Source: Dallia pectoralis
Taxonomy: Eukaryota; Chordata; Actinopteri; Esociformes; Umbridae
Assembly (NCBI GenBank): GCA_029465975.1
Contig: CM055754.1
Location: 11,847,788-11,911,787 of the forward strand
Reading direction: 5' to 3'
Length of the DNA: 64,000 nt
Shown: piece after piece, positions 33,899 to 45,845 of the stretch
How positions within the stretch are numbered: position 1 is the first letter of the stretch
How the letters are laid out: every line of letters starts with the position of its first letter
The notes under the pieces: model-generated
The model's database searches: none
What the model saw: the letters and a program-made list of their open reading frames with translations, nothing else
What the model was told of the DNA's origin: nothing
Made by a program: the position numbers and the translations under genes

Positions 33899-35964
33899 CA
33901 AAGTAGAGTTAACAACAGGCTTGATACGGGACACATGAAAAGTGGGGTGGACACGAAGGGAGGAGGGTAGTCGGAGGTGAACCGCCACAGAGTTGAACAC
34001 CTGGCCGATCTGGAAAGGCCCAATGAAGCGTTGAGCCAGTTTCCGAGACTCCACTTTTAACGGGAGATCCCGAGTGGATAGCCACACCATCTGTCCAGCC
34101 CGATAACAGGGAGCCGGAGTCCGGCGGCGGTCAGCCTGTCATTGATACCGGGTGTTGGTCCGCAGGATGGCCGCCCGGGCCTTCTCCCAGGTCTGTCGGC
34201 AATGTCTGAAAAATGCCTGGGCCGATGGGACCTCCACCTCAGGTTCTTGGTTGGGGAACAGTGGGGGTTGATACCCCAGGGAACATTGGAAGGGGGATAT
34301 TCCTGTGGCAGAGCTTGGCAGGGAGTTGTGGGCATACTCCACCAACATCAAACGCATGGACCAGGTAGTAGGGTTGTTGGAGACCATGCAGCGTAACGTT
34401 GCCTCCAGGTCCTGGTTCACCTGTTCAGTTTGCCCATTGGATTGAGGGTGGAAGCCCGAGGATAAACTGACCGTGGCCCCTATTAGGGTGCAGAACGCCT
34501 TCCAGAACCCAGAGGTGTACTGTGGGCCTCGATCCGACACCAGATCCGTGGGTAGGCTGTGGGTCTGGAAGAAATGTTCCAATATGAGGACTGCTGTCTC
34601 TAGCAGATGGGAGCTTGGGCAAGGGTATGGCCCGGACGGCCTTGGAGAAGCGGTCAACCACCGTGAGGATGGTGGTGTTGCCCTCAGACACAGGGAGGCC
34701 AGTGACAAAGTCCAATGATACGTGGGACCAAGGCCGTTGAGGAACTGGTAAGGGTTGCAGTAGACCGGAGGGTGTGTGCCGTGGCGTCTTATTCTGTGCG
34801 CATACCGTGCACGCTGACACGAACTCTGGGTCGTCCTTCCCCATGGCGGGCCACCAGAACTGCTGACGGATAAACTCCAACGTCCTACGTGCCCCTGGAT
34901 CACAGGCAAGATTGGAATCGTGACCCCACGCCAATACTGCTGCGCGGGCCTGGTCGGGCACAAACATGCGGCCGGATGAACCTCCTCCTGGGTCGGGCTG
35001 GGTGACTTGGAGGCGGCGGACAGTGGCCTCCACCTCCCAGGTCAGTGTTGTGGTCAGGCAGGAGGCAGGCAAGATGGTTTCCGGTTCACTGGAAATCGTG
35101 GCAGGACTGAACACCCGGGAGAGGGCATCTGGCTTGATGTTCTTAGACCCGGGTCGATAAGCTAAGGTGAACTGGAACCTTCCAAAAAGCAGAGCCCACC
35201 GTGCCTGTTGTGCGTTCAGCCTCTTGGCAGTCCGCAGGTACTCCAGGTTCTTGTGGTCCGTCCAGACCAAGAACGACTGTTCGGCTCCCTCAAGCCAGTG
35301 CCTCCACTCCTCGAGGGCGACCTTAACTGCCAAGAGTTCTCTGTTGCCATTGTCATAGTTCTCCTCCGCCGGGGAGAGTCAGCGCGACAGGAACGCACAT
35401 GGGTGGACCTTGTTGTCCACCAAGGATCTCTGAGACAGAACGGCCCCCACCCCGACGTCTGAGGCATCCACCTCTACAATAAACTGTTGTTTGGAGTCTG
35501 GGTGAATTAATACTGGGGCCGTGGAGAAGCGTTGTCGGAGGGAATTGAATGCCCGCTCGGCGGAGGGAGTCCATATAAAACGGACTTTAGTGGAGGTGAG
35601 AGCTGTAAGAGGCGCAGCCACCGCACTGTAGTCCCTGATGAACCACCTGTAGAAATTGGCAAACCCCAAAAACCGCTGAAGTTGCAGTCGGGAGTCAGGT
35701 ACCGGCCATTCGGCTACCGCCTGCACTTTCCCTTGATCCATGTACATGCCCTCGGCAGAGACGATAAACCCCAAGAACGGCACGGTGGAGCTGTGGAATT
35801 CACATTTCTCTGCCTTGACGAATAGCTGGTTCTCCAACAGCCGTTAAAGGACCCGTCTGACATGGCCCGTATGTTCTTGGATTGACCGGGAGAAATTCAG
35901 AATGTCATCCAAGTAAACAAAAACGAACTGGTTCAGCATGTCCCGGAGTACGTCGTTAACAATA
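33899..35964 (-). pseudogene. Ty3/gypsy pol remnant (RT-RNase H-integrase), element G1
   Basis: Reading right to left: RT catalytic FVYLDDIL at about 35,900-35,925, a stop, then the RT thumb and RNase H region (VKAEKCEFH, FLGFANFYRWFI, PVLIHPDS, VEVDASDVGVGAVLSQR) at 35,379-35,837. RNase H continues with ALEEWRHWLEGAEQ, WTDHKNLEYL and DALSR at 34,900-35,330. Integrase has a zinc-finger region (FWWPAM, CTVCAQNK), SHVSLDFVTGLPVSEGNT with the first catalytic D, VSDRGPQYTSGFW with the second, and SNGQTEQVNQDLE with the E. KLAQRFIGPFQIG and VHPTFHVSRIKPV end the protein at about 33,900. At least three frame breaks occur. It cannot make a functional polyprotein. Confidence 0.9.
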
Positions 35965-36256
35965 GGTCAGTTCGGTTACCGGGAGTAGGCAGGTTCGTAG
36001 TCAAGAGGCAGGCAAAGGGTCGGGCAGGATCAGGAGAACAGGACAGAAACTGGTCACAAGGACGATATAGCACAGGCCGGTCACTGGGAAAACACTGGGA
36101 GGTACGCTGGAAACGAGTGTACAGAACAAAGGATCTGGCAACAAGTAACAGGAAAAGCTGACATATAAAGCCCAGGTAATAATCAGTACATGGGGATCAC
36201 CTGGTGGAAAGGGGTGGAGACAATGACAAGCCAGGTGAGACAGATCAGGTTGTGAG

Positions 36257-36599
36257 TTTCATAATATGAAATATTGGTTCATATTTATTATAGCAATATT
36301 CACTTAAAATACTTTGAAAAATGGTTTGCGCTGTATTTGAAAAATGGTTTGCAGACAAAATAGTTTGTCTGTTAACTAGGTCATTATGACCTTGACAAAA
36401 AAGGGTATATGCCGTGTATCAAGGAAGGGTCAGAAAAAGTACAATATTATCGTTGTTCAGTTGACAATTACTTATGTCCTGATGAGAATAATGAAACAAG
36501 AAAATGTGTGACTATATGAAAATAATAATTCTTAGACAACTGTACTGGTAGAAACCTTGGCTCCACATTATTTCATCTGGCCAGCGTTTGAAGGGACCA
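36257..36599. other. Unassigned sequence
   Basis: About 0.34 kb, no supported feature. Confidence 0.4.
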
Positions 36600-37070
36600 A
36601 CCAGCTGTGTCACATATGGGTGAGCTGTGTTATGGGAGAGCACTTCTGTCTATTGTGTTGATTAGGACCACAGCTGTTTTGGGTTTAGCTAAGCACCGGG
36701 CATAGGTTAGTTAATCAGTGGGTTATTTAAGGTCCCTGGTTAGGTTCACAGGTGCTTGTTATTAATATAATGTTACATAGGTTAGTTAACCAGTGGGCTA
36801 TTTAAGGTCCCTGGTTAGGTTCACAGGTGCTTGTTATTAATATAATGTTACATAGGTTAGTTAATCAGTGGGTTATTTAAGGTCCCTGGTTAGGTTCACG
36901 GGTGCTGGTTATTAATATAATGTTACATAGGTTAGTTAATCAGTGGGCTATATAAGGTCCCTGTTTAGGTTCACAGGTGCTTGTTATTAATATAATGACA
37001 CATAGGTTAGTTAATAAGTGGACTATTTAGGGTCCCTGGTTAGGTTCACTGGTGCTTGGGATTGTTTCTA
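36600..37070 (+). repeat. 75-bp tandem repeat, array 1 with leader
   Basis: Five tandem 75-bp units from about 36,704 (CATAGGTTAGTTAATCAGTG, GGCTATTTAAGGTCCCTGGT, TAGGTTCACAGGTGCTTGTT, ATTAATATAATGTTA). They follow a leader (GGTGAGCTGTGTTATGGGAG, then AGCTGTTTTGGGTTTAGCTA and AGCACCGGGCATAGG) that also precedes the ten-unit array at 61,170-61,995. The shared leader shows the two arrays are copies of one element that differ in repeat number. Confidence 0.9.
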
Positions 37071-38000
37071 TTTTGAACATTACATGTCCCAGAGTTGGTG
37101 CTCCATTTTCTTTTATTACAGACCTTTCCATTGGTTTTATGTTGGGTTGGTTGTTCTCCATTAAAACCCATAAATGTGATTCTCTGGCTCTGCATCTCGC
37201 TCTATCTACATTTCACCCCATTGGATTGTGACAAGCTGATTGGTAGGCATTTTAAAGCAACAAACTACAAAAAGGAAGCGAAGCGCCCACAAGCTGCCTA
37301 GCCAAGATTTACATGGCACACCAACAAGCTGCACCTGATGTTGGCTGCCCGTGTCGACCGCCTGTTTCCTCTTGTTTTCATGGTGACTTTGGTGCAGAGT
37401 AATGCATGATGAAATCATATGGCGAGGCAGAACTCCCTTGACACGAGTGGGAAAGGACACCCGGGGCAAACCAAAGCAACTGGCGGAGTTCTTTTGCAGG
37501 AAGGAAGACGAATATTCAATCCAGTGTAATTTGCAGACACTTTAAAACAAAGGGGTGCTTAATAAATTGGATATAGTATTATTCACTTGGGGACAAGAAT
37601 GTAAATATGGCGTAGACTCAGGGTGAGTGCGCCCTGGAAATTACATTTATCGTGTACTACGATGCACCGTGTGCCCAATTTAGTGGTAGAGGTCTAATCA
37701 AAACGTGTGCACTATTGGGGATTGGGTGCTATTTGTCATAGTTAAGTTGGAATGTAAATGAGAAGTTTATCTGTATTATCTTAAATTGTCCAGACTTGAA
37801 GGGGGAGGCATAAATGATGAGCGAACCAAAACAAACTTTTAAGATTTGAATAATGATAATGACAATCGGGTTGAACGTTTCCCCTTGCTATACAAACTCT
37901 AAAATGTATGCTGTTGTCACAAGTATTTTCCAGGATTTGCTATCTTTCTTCCGCTGTACAACTCCAAAGAAAACAAAGACATGACACTACCATTCAAAGA
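37071..38000. other. Sequence downstream of 75-bp array
   Basis: About 0.9 kb. The phrase CTCTGCATCTCGCT occurs here (about 37,188) and again at 62,157 after the other 75-bp array, so the first few hundred bases may belong to the same element. The rest is unassigned. Confidence 0.4.
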
Positions 38001-38008
38001 GTTTGGAT

Positions 38009-39716
38009 CAGGGGCGATTCTAGGGTCAGAGCTTTAGGGGTACTGATCACCCAATAAGCCCCACTGCCACCACCCACCCACCCTCTTTACACACAAAAAA
38101 ATAACAATCATTTTAACATTGGTTCAATTTACTAAAAAATCCAAAACATTTTTCAGATCTTTTCAGAGCACCAGCTTACTGTGAGAGTTCACACAACATA
38201 TTTCTTAATATTAGCTACTGCATGTGGAATTTTACAATTAAAATGTTGAAGTTTAGCTAAAAATAAAAGTTTAAAAACTATTTCAAAAGGTTGAGACATC
38301 TGGTATAGGGAATTGAACCTGGGTCCTACGTCTCCGTCCTGGAGTACTGGTCGTTCTGTAATTCTCTAGATCACACAGGTGGCCAGTCCACCCCTGGTAC
38401 TGTTATGGAATTTTATGATCATTCAAGAAGTTTAGTTACATGTAAGTCTCGTAGATGTTGTTTAGGCCAAAAGGCACAGAGAAAGGTTAAGAACGGAAAG
38501 CACGATACTCTGAAAAACTGAATCTGGTTCCCCGTCGGAGGACAAGCCGGAATGTGTCTTTACATTGTTAAGAGGGGCCCAATGCTAGAAATAGATGTCT
38601 TGATTACTTTACTTGTGATGGACTGTCAAAGCAACTGTATGGGTTTTACGTTCACCTTCATATGTGCCTCACCATAAAAGGATATGTACCAGGCCTCCCC
38701 TTTACTTGACTGGGGAGTGAACCTCGGGTTTCATGACAGCTCCATACATCACCCATATTATACTGTATAGTTTGTTGAGATTATCTGACGGCCTGATCTG
38801 TTCTCCATTGAGTATTGTTTAGGTTGGTGTGTCAATGAGTGTGCGTAACTTCATTCCTTTAAATACCCCTGCAGAAGTTCTTCTCATTAGGTCAGTCTGA
38901 TCCAGCACAGGTTATTGTCCTGTTGTCTGATGAAGGCTTTCCTCAAACCCATTCTTCAAGCTTGCTATAGGGATTGATCTGATCAATGCAAAAGCTTAAA
39001 CCTGTATTTGAGGATTGGTTTCTTACTTGCAATTAAACAAGTTAAAAGTGTCAACTGTAACATACTCTCGTGCGTCTTACTTTAAGTTCAAATTCAGCGA
39101 TTAAAGTCTAAAATTTCCACGACAGTACGCACTACACAGGTACGCAGTTTATTTGTCGCGCTGCTGTTTTTCTTTCACGCTCTAGCAGTTAATAAACAGA
39201 ACTGCATGTGTCTTGCGGAAGAACATTAAAACCGGCGTTACTTCACTCCTTTTATGACTATGGACGAGTCACCCACCCAGGTCCTGTGCTACTCCACAGC
39301 GGCGGCGACCCGCTGGACTAAAATAGTCAGAAACTAAACACTTATTATAGGTGTACCATGGTGATTCAGGATACTGACTCCAGTACTCACCGATATGGTA
39401 AAAGGTGTGACACAGCTTTGGAGCAACTTAGTTGATTGACAACACTACATAACGGGTTGTCACTCTGCGTGTGTTTCACGCTAGATGCGGTTCGTGCTGA
39501 GCGGTGCAGGTAGAGAGGACAAGTAGAAAAGGAGAGGATGACACCAATTTTTTAAGCGGGGGTGTTTTCATTTTCATCCATAATACATACATTTTAAACC
39601 ACAAACTAAGGAGTAGGTTTTGGATATTATTTAACCTTGTCAAATACGAACAAAAATGTTAGAATAACAACATTTCTTGCTGAAGCACCCCTAAAAAGGG
39701 GCTAGCCTTGCCCTTG
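38009..39716. mobile_element. hAT-like element with nested LTR
   Basis: The left end CAGGGGCGATTCTAG and the reverse complement of the right end, CAAGGGCAAGGCTAG, match at 11 of 15 positions. AGGGGT-type sequence lies inside both (38,035-38,042 and 39,688-39,700). Eight-base flanks GTTTGGAT and GTGTGGGG agree at only five positions, so the duplication is doubtful. No transposase is evident. A solo LTR sits inside. Confidence 0.6.
38401..39124. mobile_element. Solo LTR with GTAC target duplication
   Basis: A 724-bp block beginning TGTTATGG and ending CCACGACA (reverse complement TGTCGTGG) is flanked on both sides by GTAC (38,397-38,400 and 39,125-39,128). TG...CA ends with a 4-bp duplication fit an LTR left after recombination removed the internal region. 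A TATA-like CATAAAAGG near 38,671 and an ATTAAA near 39,032 give plausible plus-orientation promoter and poly(A) signals. No internal coding region is present. Confidence 0.8.
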
Positions 39717-39854
39717 GTGTGGGGTAACTTGGAAATGTTTTCCATGAAAACATACATGATATTAGTTTGAATAGGAAATAATACAAAAACATGGGAAATA
39801 TAGTAACTGACAAGGTTAGAAATAATGATATTTCATTGCAAGTATTATTGTGTC

Positions 39855-40340
39855 TCTCATACTTTGCTTATGGCAAACAAGGCTCCATTTGCAGCATTTT
39901 CAGCCTTCAAGACCTTTAGCATTCTAGTTGTCAATTTGTTGAGGTAATCTGAAGACATTTCACCCCATGTTTCCTAAAGCACCTCCCACAAGTTGGATTG
40001 GCTTGAGGCACATCTTAGGTATCATACAGTCAAGCTGCTCCCACAACAGCTCAATAGGGTTGAGATCTGGTGAATGTGCTGGCCCACAGCATTAGAGACA
40101 ACAGCTCAATAGGGTTGAGATCTGGTGAATGTGCTGGCCCACAGCATTAGAGGCAACAGCTCAATAGGGTTGAGATCTGGTGAATGTGCTGGCCCACAGC
40201 ATTAGAGACAACAGCTCAATAGGGTTGAGATCTGGTGAATGTGCTGGCCCACAGCATTAGAGGCAACAGCTCAATAGGGTTGAGATCTGGTGAATGCGCT
40301 GGCCCACAGCATTAGAGACAACATTTCAGCTGACTGCTCA
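39855..40340 (-). pseudogene. Tc1-like transposase fragment with internal expansion
   Basis: The minus strand reads as the C-terminal part of a Tc1-like DDE transposase of a widespread fish family, including an N-P-I-E-L-L-W-E-Q-L-like stretch with the third catalytic acidic residue (about 40,025-40,065). The segment around this motif has been copied in tandem (see the 55-bp repeat). Stops and lost flanks make it non-functional. Confidence 0.7.
40043..40320. repeat. 55-bp tandem repeat
   Basis: Five near-identical 55-bp units of ACAACAGCTCAATAGGGTTG, AGATCTGGTGAATGTGCTGG and CCCACAGCATTAGAG. They alternate between GAGACA and GAGGCA at the joint, suggesting duplication of a two-unit block. 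Confidence 0.93.
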
Positions 40341-40559
40341 CAGAGTTCAAGAAACAGAGATATCTCAAAATGAATTGTTGAAAAGGATGTCTGGTCTAGT
40401 TAGGATGATGAAGTGCTGCTTAAGACTTTCTTTTTTATATTAAATTATCAGTAGAACAAAAAACTATGAAACAAAAAACAATAATGGAATATTTTTGTTT
40501 AACAAAATGCAATCAATATTTGTGATTTGCCACCTTTTTCTTTTACAAATAACATTTCT

Positions 40560-41290
40560 TATTCGAGTCGATTCAACTTTATTGTCATTGGATAGTACAA
40601 GTACAGTACAATGTAGTTGGCATCTAACCACAACTGCAAAAGAGAAGTCCAAAAATATATGTAGTGTAGTGTGAGGATGTGCATTTGACATGGAAAAGTA
40701 AATGTGAAGGTATTCAGTTCAACAATGTAGCAAATTGCAAATGTGCAAAGCGCAAACCAGCAGAGAACATCTGTGCAAGTGGTAAGTGGATAGTACAAAC
40801 AGTAAGCATTGTGCAAAAGGCAAATATAATTAATAGGCTAGCAGTGTGCAGGGCAAGGTGGGAGGTTGAAACCGCCGCAGGGACTTACAGTTGGGCCACA
40901 GTGCAACCGTTTTACCAGACTGTGGCACAGTTGGTTAGAATGCTCTCGACCGTGCAGTGGTAAAATGTTTATCGGGATATTAGTAGGAAGGTGGGCCTTA
41001 AAAAGTACAGGCGCTGTTCCGCCTTTTGCCAAAGTTGTGTTATTGAGAGACTACGATCGGTCGTTGGAGATGTGGAATCCCTGGAATTTGTAGCTGGTCA
41101 CCGTGGTCTTATCAATGAGAACCGAGTCATGTAAACAGCTATTTGTCTTTCTGTAATCCACAATCAGTTCTTTTGTTTTCTTGGCATTAATGGCCATGTT
41201 GTTATCTGACCAGGCCACTACCGTAGGTGCTCCTCTAATGTGGGTCCAGAGTTGGAGGGAGGCAGGACTTAAGGTGAGCCAATACAAATC
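40560..41290 (-). pseudogene. Rex1/CR1/L2-group LINE 3' part
   Basis: The minus strand from 41,290 reads NNMAINAKKTKELIVDYRKT then VTSYKFQGFHISND, the region after the reverse-transcriptase core that contains the N-x-x-K-T-K-E motif. It continues leftward as decayed frames (QRLYFLK-like equivalents of a GCGCTGTTCCGCC stretch) to an AATAAAGTTGAATC-type tail near 40,570. The active site itself is not present. Confidence 0.7.
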
Positions 41291-41872
41291 TTACAAAGCA
41301 CTTTATGGCTGTAGGGGTGAGCGTGACAGGTTGAAAGGCATTTAAGCATGACACAGTTAACTGCTTCAGCACAGGCACAATGGCACGGCCAAATGTGTTG
41401 CTCTTTTGATGATTAAGGTAATGTACCTGCTTGAGCGTAGTCTGCGGGCATGTAGAGTGTCTTTATAACAGTGTCTATTAGGTGTCGCGAAATCAAACGT
41501 GATGAGATTTCTCATCCAGCTGAAGAACTTAAAGTTGAACAAATTTTTTTTGCAAACAGATTTCCTATTAATCAATTATATCTAACATGGCGAAAATTAA
41601 CATCACGGCTCGCATAACATTAGTGTCTTGTCTCACCCTTTGTGCTCAGTGTACTGTCACACATTATTGTAAGTATGTAATTACAAACTTACAAATACAA
41701 CAATGGTAAAAAATATGTCGTCTATTGGTATTTGTCTCTTTGTTACCGCAGACCCTAAAATCAGAGTCCAACTAGTGATGTAAGTAGGTAGCGTAAACAA
41801 GGTGGTTGTATGGTTCAATATCCCTTTAAACCATGATCCTTGATATAAATATATATATCCATATAGTCAATG
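41291..41872. other. Unassigned sequence
   Basis: About 0.58 kb, AT-rich, nothing supported. Confidence 0.4.
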
Positions 41873-42570
41873 TTGTCACGACGGCTCCTCCGGGCTGTAC
41901 CACTCCCACTCCACGAGTTTCTGAAGGCCCCCTTGATGTTCAGAGGAGGGCGGAGGGACCAGGGGACCAGCTATCAACGGCCACATGAAACAAGGCGTAA
42001 ATTCGATAGTCAGTCATCAATAAGTTACCTCGTTCACTCTCCTGATGACTTTAAACAGCCCCACAAACCACGGGCCCAGCATCTGGCAGGGCAGGCGGTC
42101 CACAACAACCAGGACTGTATTGCCGCCTTTGGAGAGAGGGAGGTCAGTCAAAAAATCAATGAGACCAGGTCGCTGTGGAATGGGCGAAGTATGTAACGTA
42201 CACGCCAGAAGGTGTCTAGGTGCCTTACACTGGGCACACATGGAACACAAGGAGACATACAACCTCACATCCTTGGCCAGACCAGGCCACCAATATTTAT
42301 TTGTTAGGAAACAAACTGTCCGACCAATGCCCGGGTGTGGAATTCTGTCATGATGTGGTGAGGTGTGGAAGGTGGAAGGATTTAGCCACAGAGTCTCTAA
42401 CCAATGCCAACACAGAAATACAAGTAGTACTTATGAAAATAATTAGAACTTGCGACACAGCGCATATGAATCAAGACCTACATCATCACCAAGAAGGTAC
42501 ACTATACCACACAAGACATGGCCAAACAAAGGACCTATAAACTCAACTAATGAGAGAATGGGCACCAGGT
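41873..42570 (-). pseudogene. Ty3/gypsy integrase-chromodomain remnant (element G2)
   Basis: Right to left on the minus strand: the integrase zinc-finger region NKYWWPGLAKDVRLYVSLC, then CAQCKAPR (42,220-42,300), LIDFLTDLPLSKGGNTVLVV with the first catalytic D (about 42,115-42,180), a deletion that removes the rest of the core, then LGPWFVGLFKVIRRVN. At 41,877-41,925 the chromodomain piece GGLQKLVEWEWYSPEEPS is followed by TGA and then GTGACAACA. The chromodomain marks it as a chromovirus-type Ty3/gypsy element. Sequence at 42,380-42,570 may be LTR or leader. Confidence 0.8.
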
Positions 42571-43426
42571 GTGTGTAATGATGATGATGATACCCGACAA
42601 TAATGTGAAGGGGGAGGGAACGATGGCAGCTAGAAGGTCAGAGAGGAAGAACGCCAAAGTTCTTCCTCTCTGACCAAAATTCAGAATAGACTGAATTTTG
42701 GTCTTGACACCCCATTATGTTACATTTTTTGTTTGAATGATAACAAGGATAAAACATAACATATAATACATCTTCCATCAATTGCGGTGAGTCACATTGA
42801 GTATTCTCCTAAAGCCTATTGAAAAGCAAAACAGCCATGCAGGATACATGGATACACAACCACACATACACGAACACAGTTTGTATTCCTGAAAAGATAA
42901 TTCCATTTGCTCTGTTAATACAAAACGAGAAAGCCCATCAACAAATATGAGTGAAAATGCCTGACAAAACAAATGTGTGGGCACACGAAAAAAATGCGCA
43001 AACTTGCTCTGAGGCAGATTGGATTGAGATTTAACCAATAAGCCAGACAGGGAAAACGTTGCATTCTGAGCACTTAATGTTTGATTATGAAGATGTGGGT
43101 CGCTCCCCTATGAAGACCGGTTATGATGTATTTCCTTTGGCACTGTCTGGCTAAAGCAATGGACATGCAGATTTCACAGAGTTAATTAGAGGTTTATGAA
43201 AAGGTCTACACAAAGGCAAAAGGCATAAAGAAACATAACATTATTATTTATTATGATTTAGATAGATTTGTATATAACTAAAAATTATGAGACACAATAG
43301 AATTTGGTGCAATGTAAAATGTTTAAGTTTGCAGAATATCCAAGACAGAGATGTTTGAAGGAAACAGATTTATTTTTAACAAACACTGTATCTATTAGAC
43401 ACACATCTACACAATATCTATCGTTG
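42571..43426. other. Unassigned sequence with twin hairpins
   Basis: About 0.86 kb. The only notable structure is a pair of overlapping perfect inverted repeats at 42,636-42,703 (reported separately). No gene is seen. Confidence 0.4.
42636..42703. repeat. Two overlapping inverted repeats
   Basis: Arm GGTCAGAGAGGAAGAAC pairs with GTTCTTCCTCTCTGACC (17 bp, 6-base loop). Arm GACCAAAATTCAG pairs with CTGAATTTTGGTC (13 bp, 6-base loop). The two stems share GACC (42,672-42,675), so both cannot fully form at once in one strand. Confidence 0.9.
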
Positions 43427-43735
43427 TCACGGCTGAGTGAGGTGTGTAATGATGTAAGACAGGCGCAGTAGAATTAAAGTATGGTGATACTTTATAATCC
43501 AAAGTGTAAAGGCAAACAAACGTGTAGGGTAAATAATGGTACACAACAGTACAAAGCAGGCGATACAACGCGATCGAATTTGAATGTACAACACTAACTA
43601 CAATTTCACACGGCCAAACACATGTACACCTACTAATGAGTGAATGACCACCAGGTGTGTATAATGACCAGACAAGACATTGAAGTGAGGGGGTCGTGAC
43701 TATCGTCCGTCTGCAGTGGGACCATTATGTCAGTG
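43427..43735 (-). mobile_element. Gypsy LTR-like fragment
   Basis: TGTCACGGCTG...ATTATGTCA with phrases such as CCACCAGGTGTGTATAATGA that recur in altered form next to element G2 (CACCAGGTGTGTGTAATGAT, about 42,565-42,585) and G4 (AACCAGGTGTGTAG, 49,520). It is likely a solo or partial LTR of the same gypsy group. No target duplication was found. Confidence 0.5.
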
Positions 43736-44896
43736 GTGAGCATGACTACAAGACGACTATCAAACTCTAGCCTAGTCTCCAAAATGTGTGAGAAACAGTG
43801 TTTGCTTGATTTAATGAGCCTAAAGCTAGCATGCCGCTAATGGAGAGAACCTGGAGATAGGACATGTAAATGCTTTTGGTTTGATGACCAAGTCATTACA
43901 TTAAAGAAAGTTATACAGTTAAGGTGTTACAAATCTGAAAAGAAAAAATACAATAGTCCCGTTGAAAAAGTTTTTGCTGAAAGAAAAATGGTTTGTATTT
44001 GAACCCGGGTGGCAGTGTTATTGCATTGGAGAAAGTGATTAAGACCACTGGATCATACTTGGCAATCGAGACACAATCTGAGAAACAAAGGTCATGCACA
44101 TTGCCATTATTTCACATCTACCACATGACGAATCTGGACACTAAATTAATTTGTGATTGCAGCACACTGAAAAGGTCTCTCAATTTACACAAATTAATAT
44201 AAATCAATATAAATCACTTATAATAGACTACAAATGCAGAGTAAACCATAAGGTATTTTTACCTCAATTGTTAACGGTAAGTGTATTTCCAAGTTTGTGA
44301 AGAGTCTTAAAAGATTTAAGTAAAAGTAGCATTTACAAAACAACTATTAATATGTTCCTAGCTCTAACTACAGTGACTAGCTCTGCTTCACTGGTTTACA
44401 ATTGTAATTGTTTTATTATTATTATTTTACTTGTATATTGACTAAAGTAATCCATTAATGTAGAAAAACAACTGATTTTGTACTAGCTAAATGTTTGTTA
44501 CAATTAAGGCATAATTCCATCTTGCTGTTGAAATTTAAGATGGATTCTAATAGGAATCACCGTTTCTTTTGCAGGCCAATGACTTGAGGGAAGCATTGCA
44601 AAATGCTGTTAGAGTCCCCATGCTTTTCAGAAATCTCCGCAAAAATTATTGAACGTGAATGAATTAAATAACCATGTCTATGTCATTAACAAATAAAGTA
44701 ATAGGTGGTTACGCAAGAGTTTACTTGAAAAGGCAATGCGTACTGGGAAATTATATTGTCGGTCTGGCCTAGTATTGATTAACTTCATTTTCAATTGTGC
44801 CTTTAAAAGTAGCATTTTAAAGTGATTTACAAGATAAGAGCAATAAATCCAGACAAGGACAAATATGCAGTAATAAACATACAATATAATAACACA
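43736..44896. other. Unassigned AT-rich sequence
   Basis: About 1.2 kb, AT-rich with a TTATTATTATT run near 44,413. No supported gene. Confidence 0.4.
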
Positions 44897-44897
44897 G

Positions 44898-45845
44898 AGC
44901 ATGAAATTGGCACCCGCCCACCCGCCAAATGCGGGTAACTTTTGTGATTGTCGGGTGAAACCGTCAATCTACCTGCCACGTTGGCGGGTAGCCAATAAGA
45001 CAACACAACATCGAGCAAGCGTTGTGTTGTTGACCAATCACGTAGCCTATTGTTTTTGTTAAGCAAGCCCCGCTATTTTGTTGGACGTTCGAGACAAAAT
45101 GCTGGCGTGAAGAGGTTGCCGGCTGTAGAGCAACAAAAAGAGAATGAGGAGGACGGTTCCAAAAATAAAATATCACGTTGCACAATATCAATATCGAAAA
45201 TGTCGCAAGAAGTGCGATATTTATTTATACATTTATTTTGTGGAGAGATGCGTTGGTTGGCTTTGTGGCTTAGTTGTGTTCGATTTAAGCGCACGCTTGA
45301 AAACTATATATAATGAACACGTTTCATTGGCCAGTTCCCCTGTCACATGCAAGTGACAGCAAACGGGTCCACTAAACGAACAGACCCTATGGAACACGTG
45401 ACGTATGTGTGTGCGCACGGGTACACTAAACGAACAGAACCTATTGAACACGTGACGTATGTGTTAACTCCGACTACGTGAGCGAAGAGAAATAGAGACC
45501 TCCTGGACAAAGCGAGAAAAAGCGAGTTAGGGAAGTTTAAGAAACGTTTCAGCAAACTAATGTCGCTCAATCTGTTGTACTCTGCAAACCCCCCGGTATG
45601 GTGATACACCGGGCAAGAGGAAATACAACCAACCTATTTTCCCATCTTAAAAACCACACATGCCACTATAGGATGAGTGCAAACGCCACAATCGATTTTG
45701 TTTATATATATTAATCTATTTTGAGGCATTTTCTCAACTTTTGTGTTTTTACATATGTTTAGTAATATTGAAATTAATATCGATATCGCAATATTCATGA
45801 TCAATATCGCAATATCACGTTTTGTCAATATCGTGCAACCCTAGT
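44898..45845 (+). mobile_element. hAT-like relics with BED-finger remnant
   Basis: The left part begins CAGAGCATGAAATTGGCACC with palindromic GCGGGTA. From about 45,165 to 45,845 the sequence has the ATATCAATATCG/GATATCGATATT motifs of a widespread fish hAT whose end reads CTAGGGTTGCACGATATTG on the reverse strand (45,823-45,844). Between them a plus-strand piece reads RGNTTNLFSHLKNHTCHYR (about 45,618-45,675), the end of a BED zinc finger as found at hAT transposase N-termini. Two TEs may overlap here. Confidence 0.6.
45350..45470. repeat. Short tandem duplication
   Basis: The phrase GGGT-C/A-CACTAAACGAACAGA followed by CCTAT...GAACACGTGACGTATGTG occurs twice, about 57 bp apart. Confidence 0.8.

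Larger units (their letters stand above)
33190..36256 (-). mobile_element. Ty3/gypsy retrotransposon, decayed (element G1)
   Basis: Pol on the minus strand (33,899-35,964) is bracketed by two related non-coding segments in the same orientation (33,665-33,898 and 35,970-36,180, both with GGAGTAGGCAGGTTCGTAGT and AAACGAGTGTACA), probably LTR remnants. The left copy also holds a 46-bp minisatellite. Gag, protease and the N-terminal half of RT are missing on the upstream side; the break at about 35,964 goes straight into LTR-like sequence. Confidence 0.8.

Noticed and set aside
33577..34023. 148-residue minus frame
   Set aside because: Overlaps the 3' end of gypsy pol and the LTR-like region in another frame; no domain.
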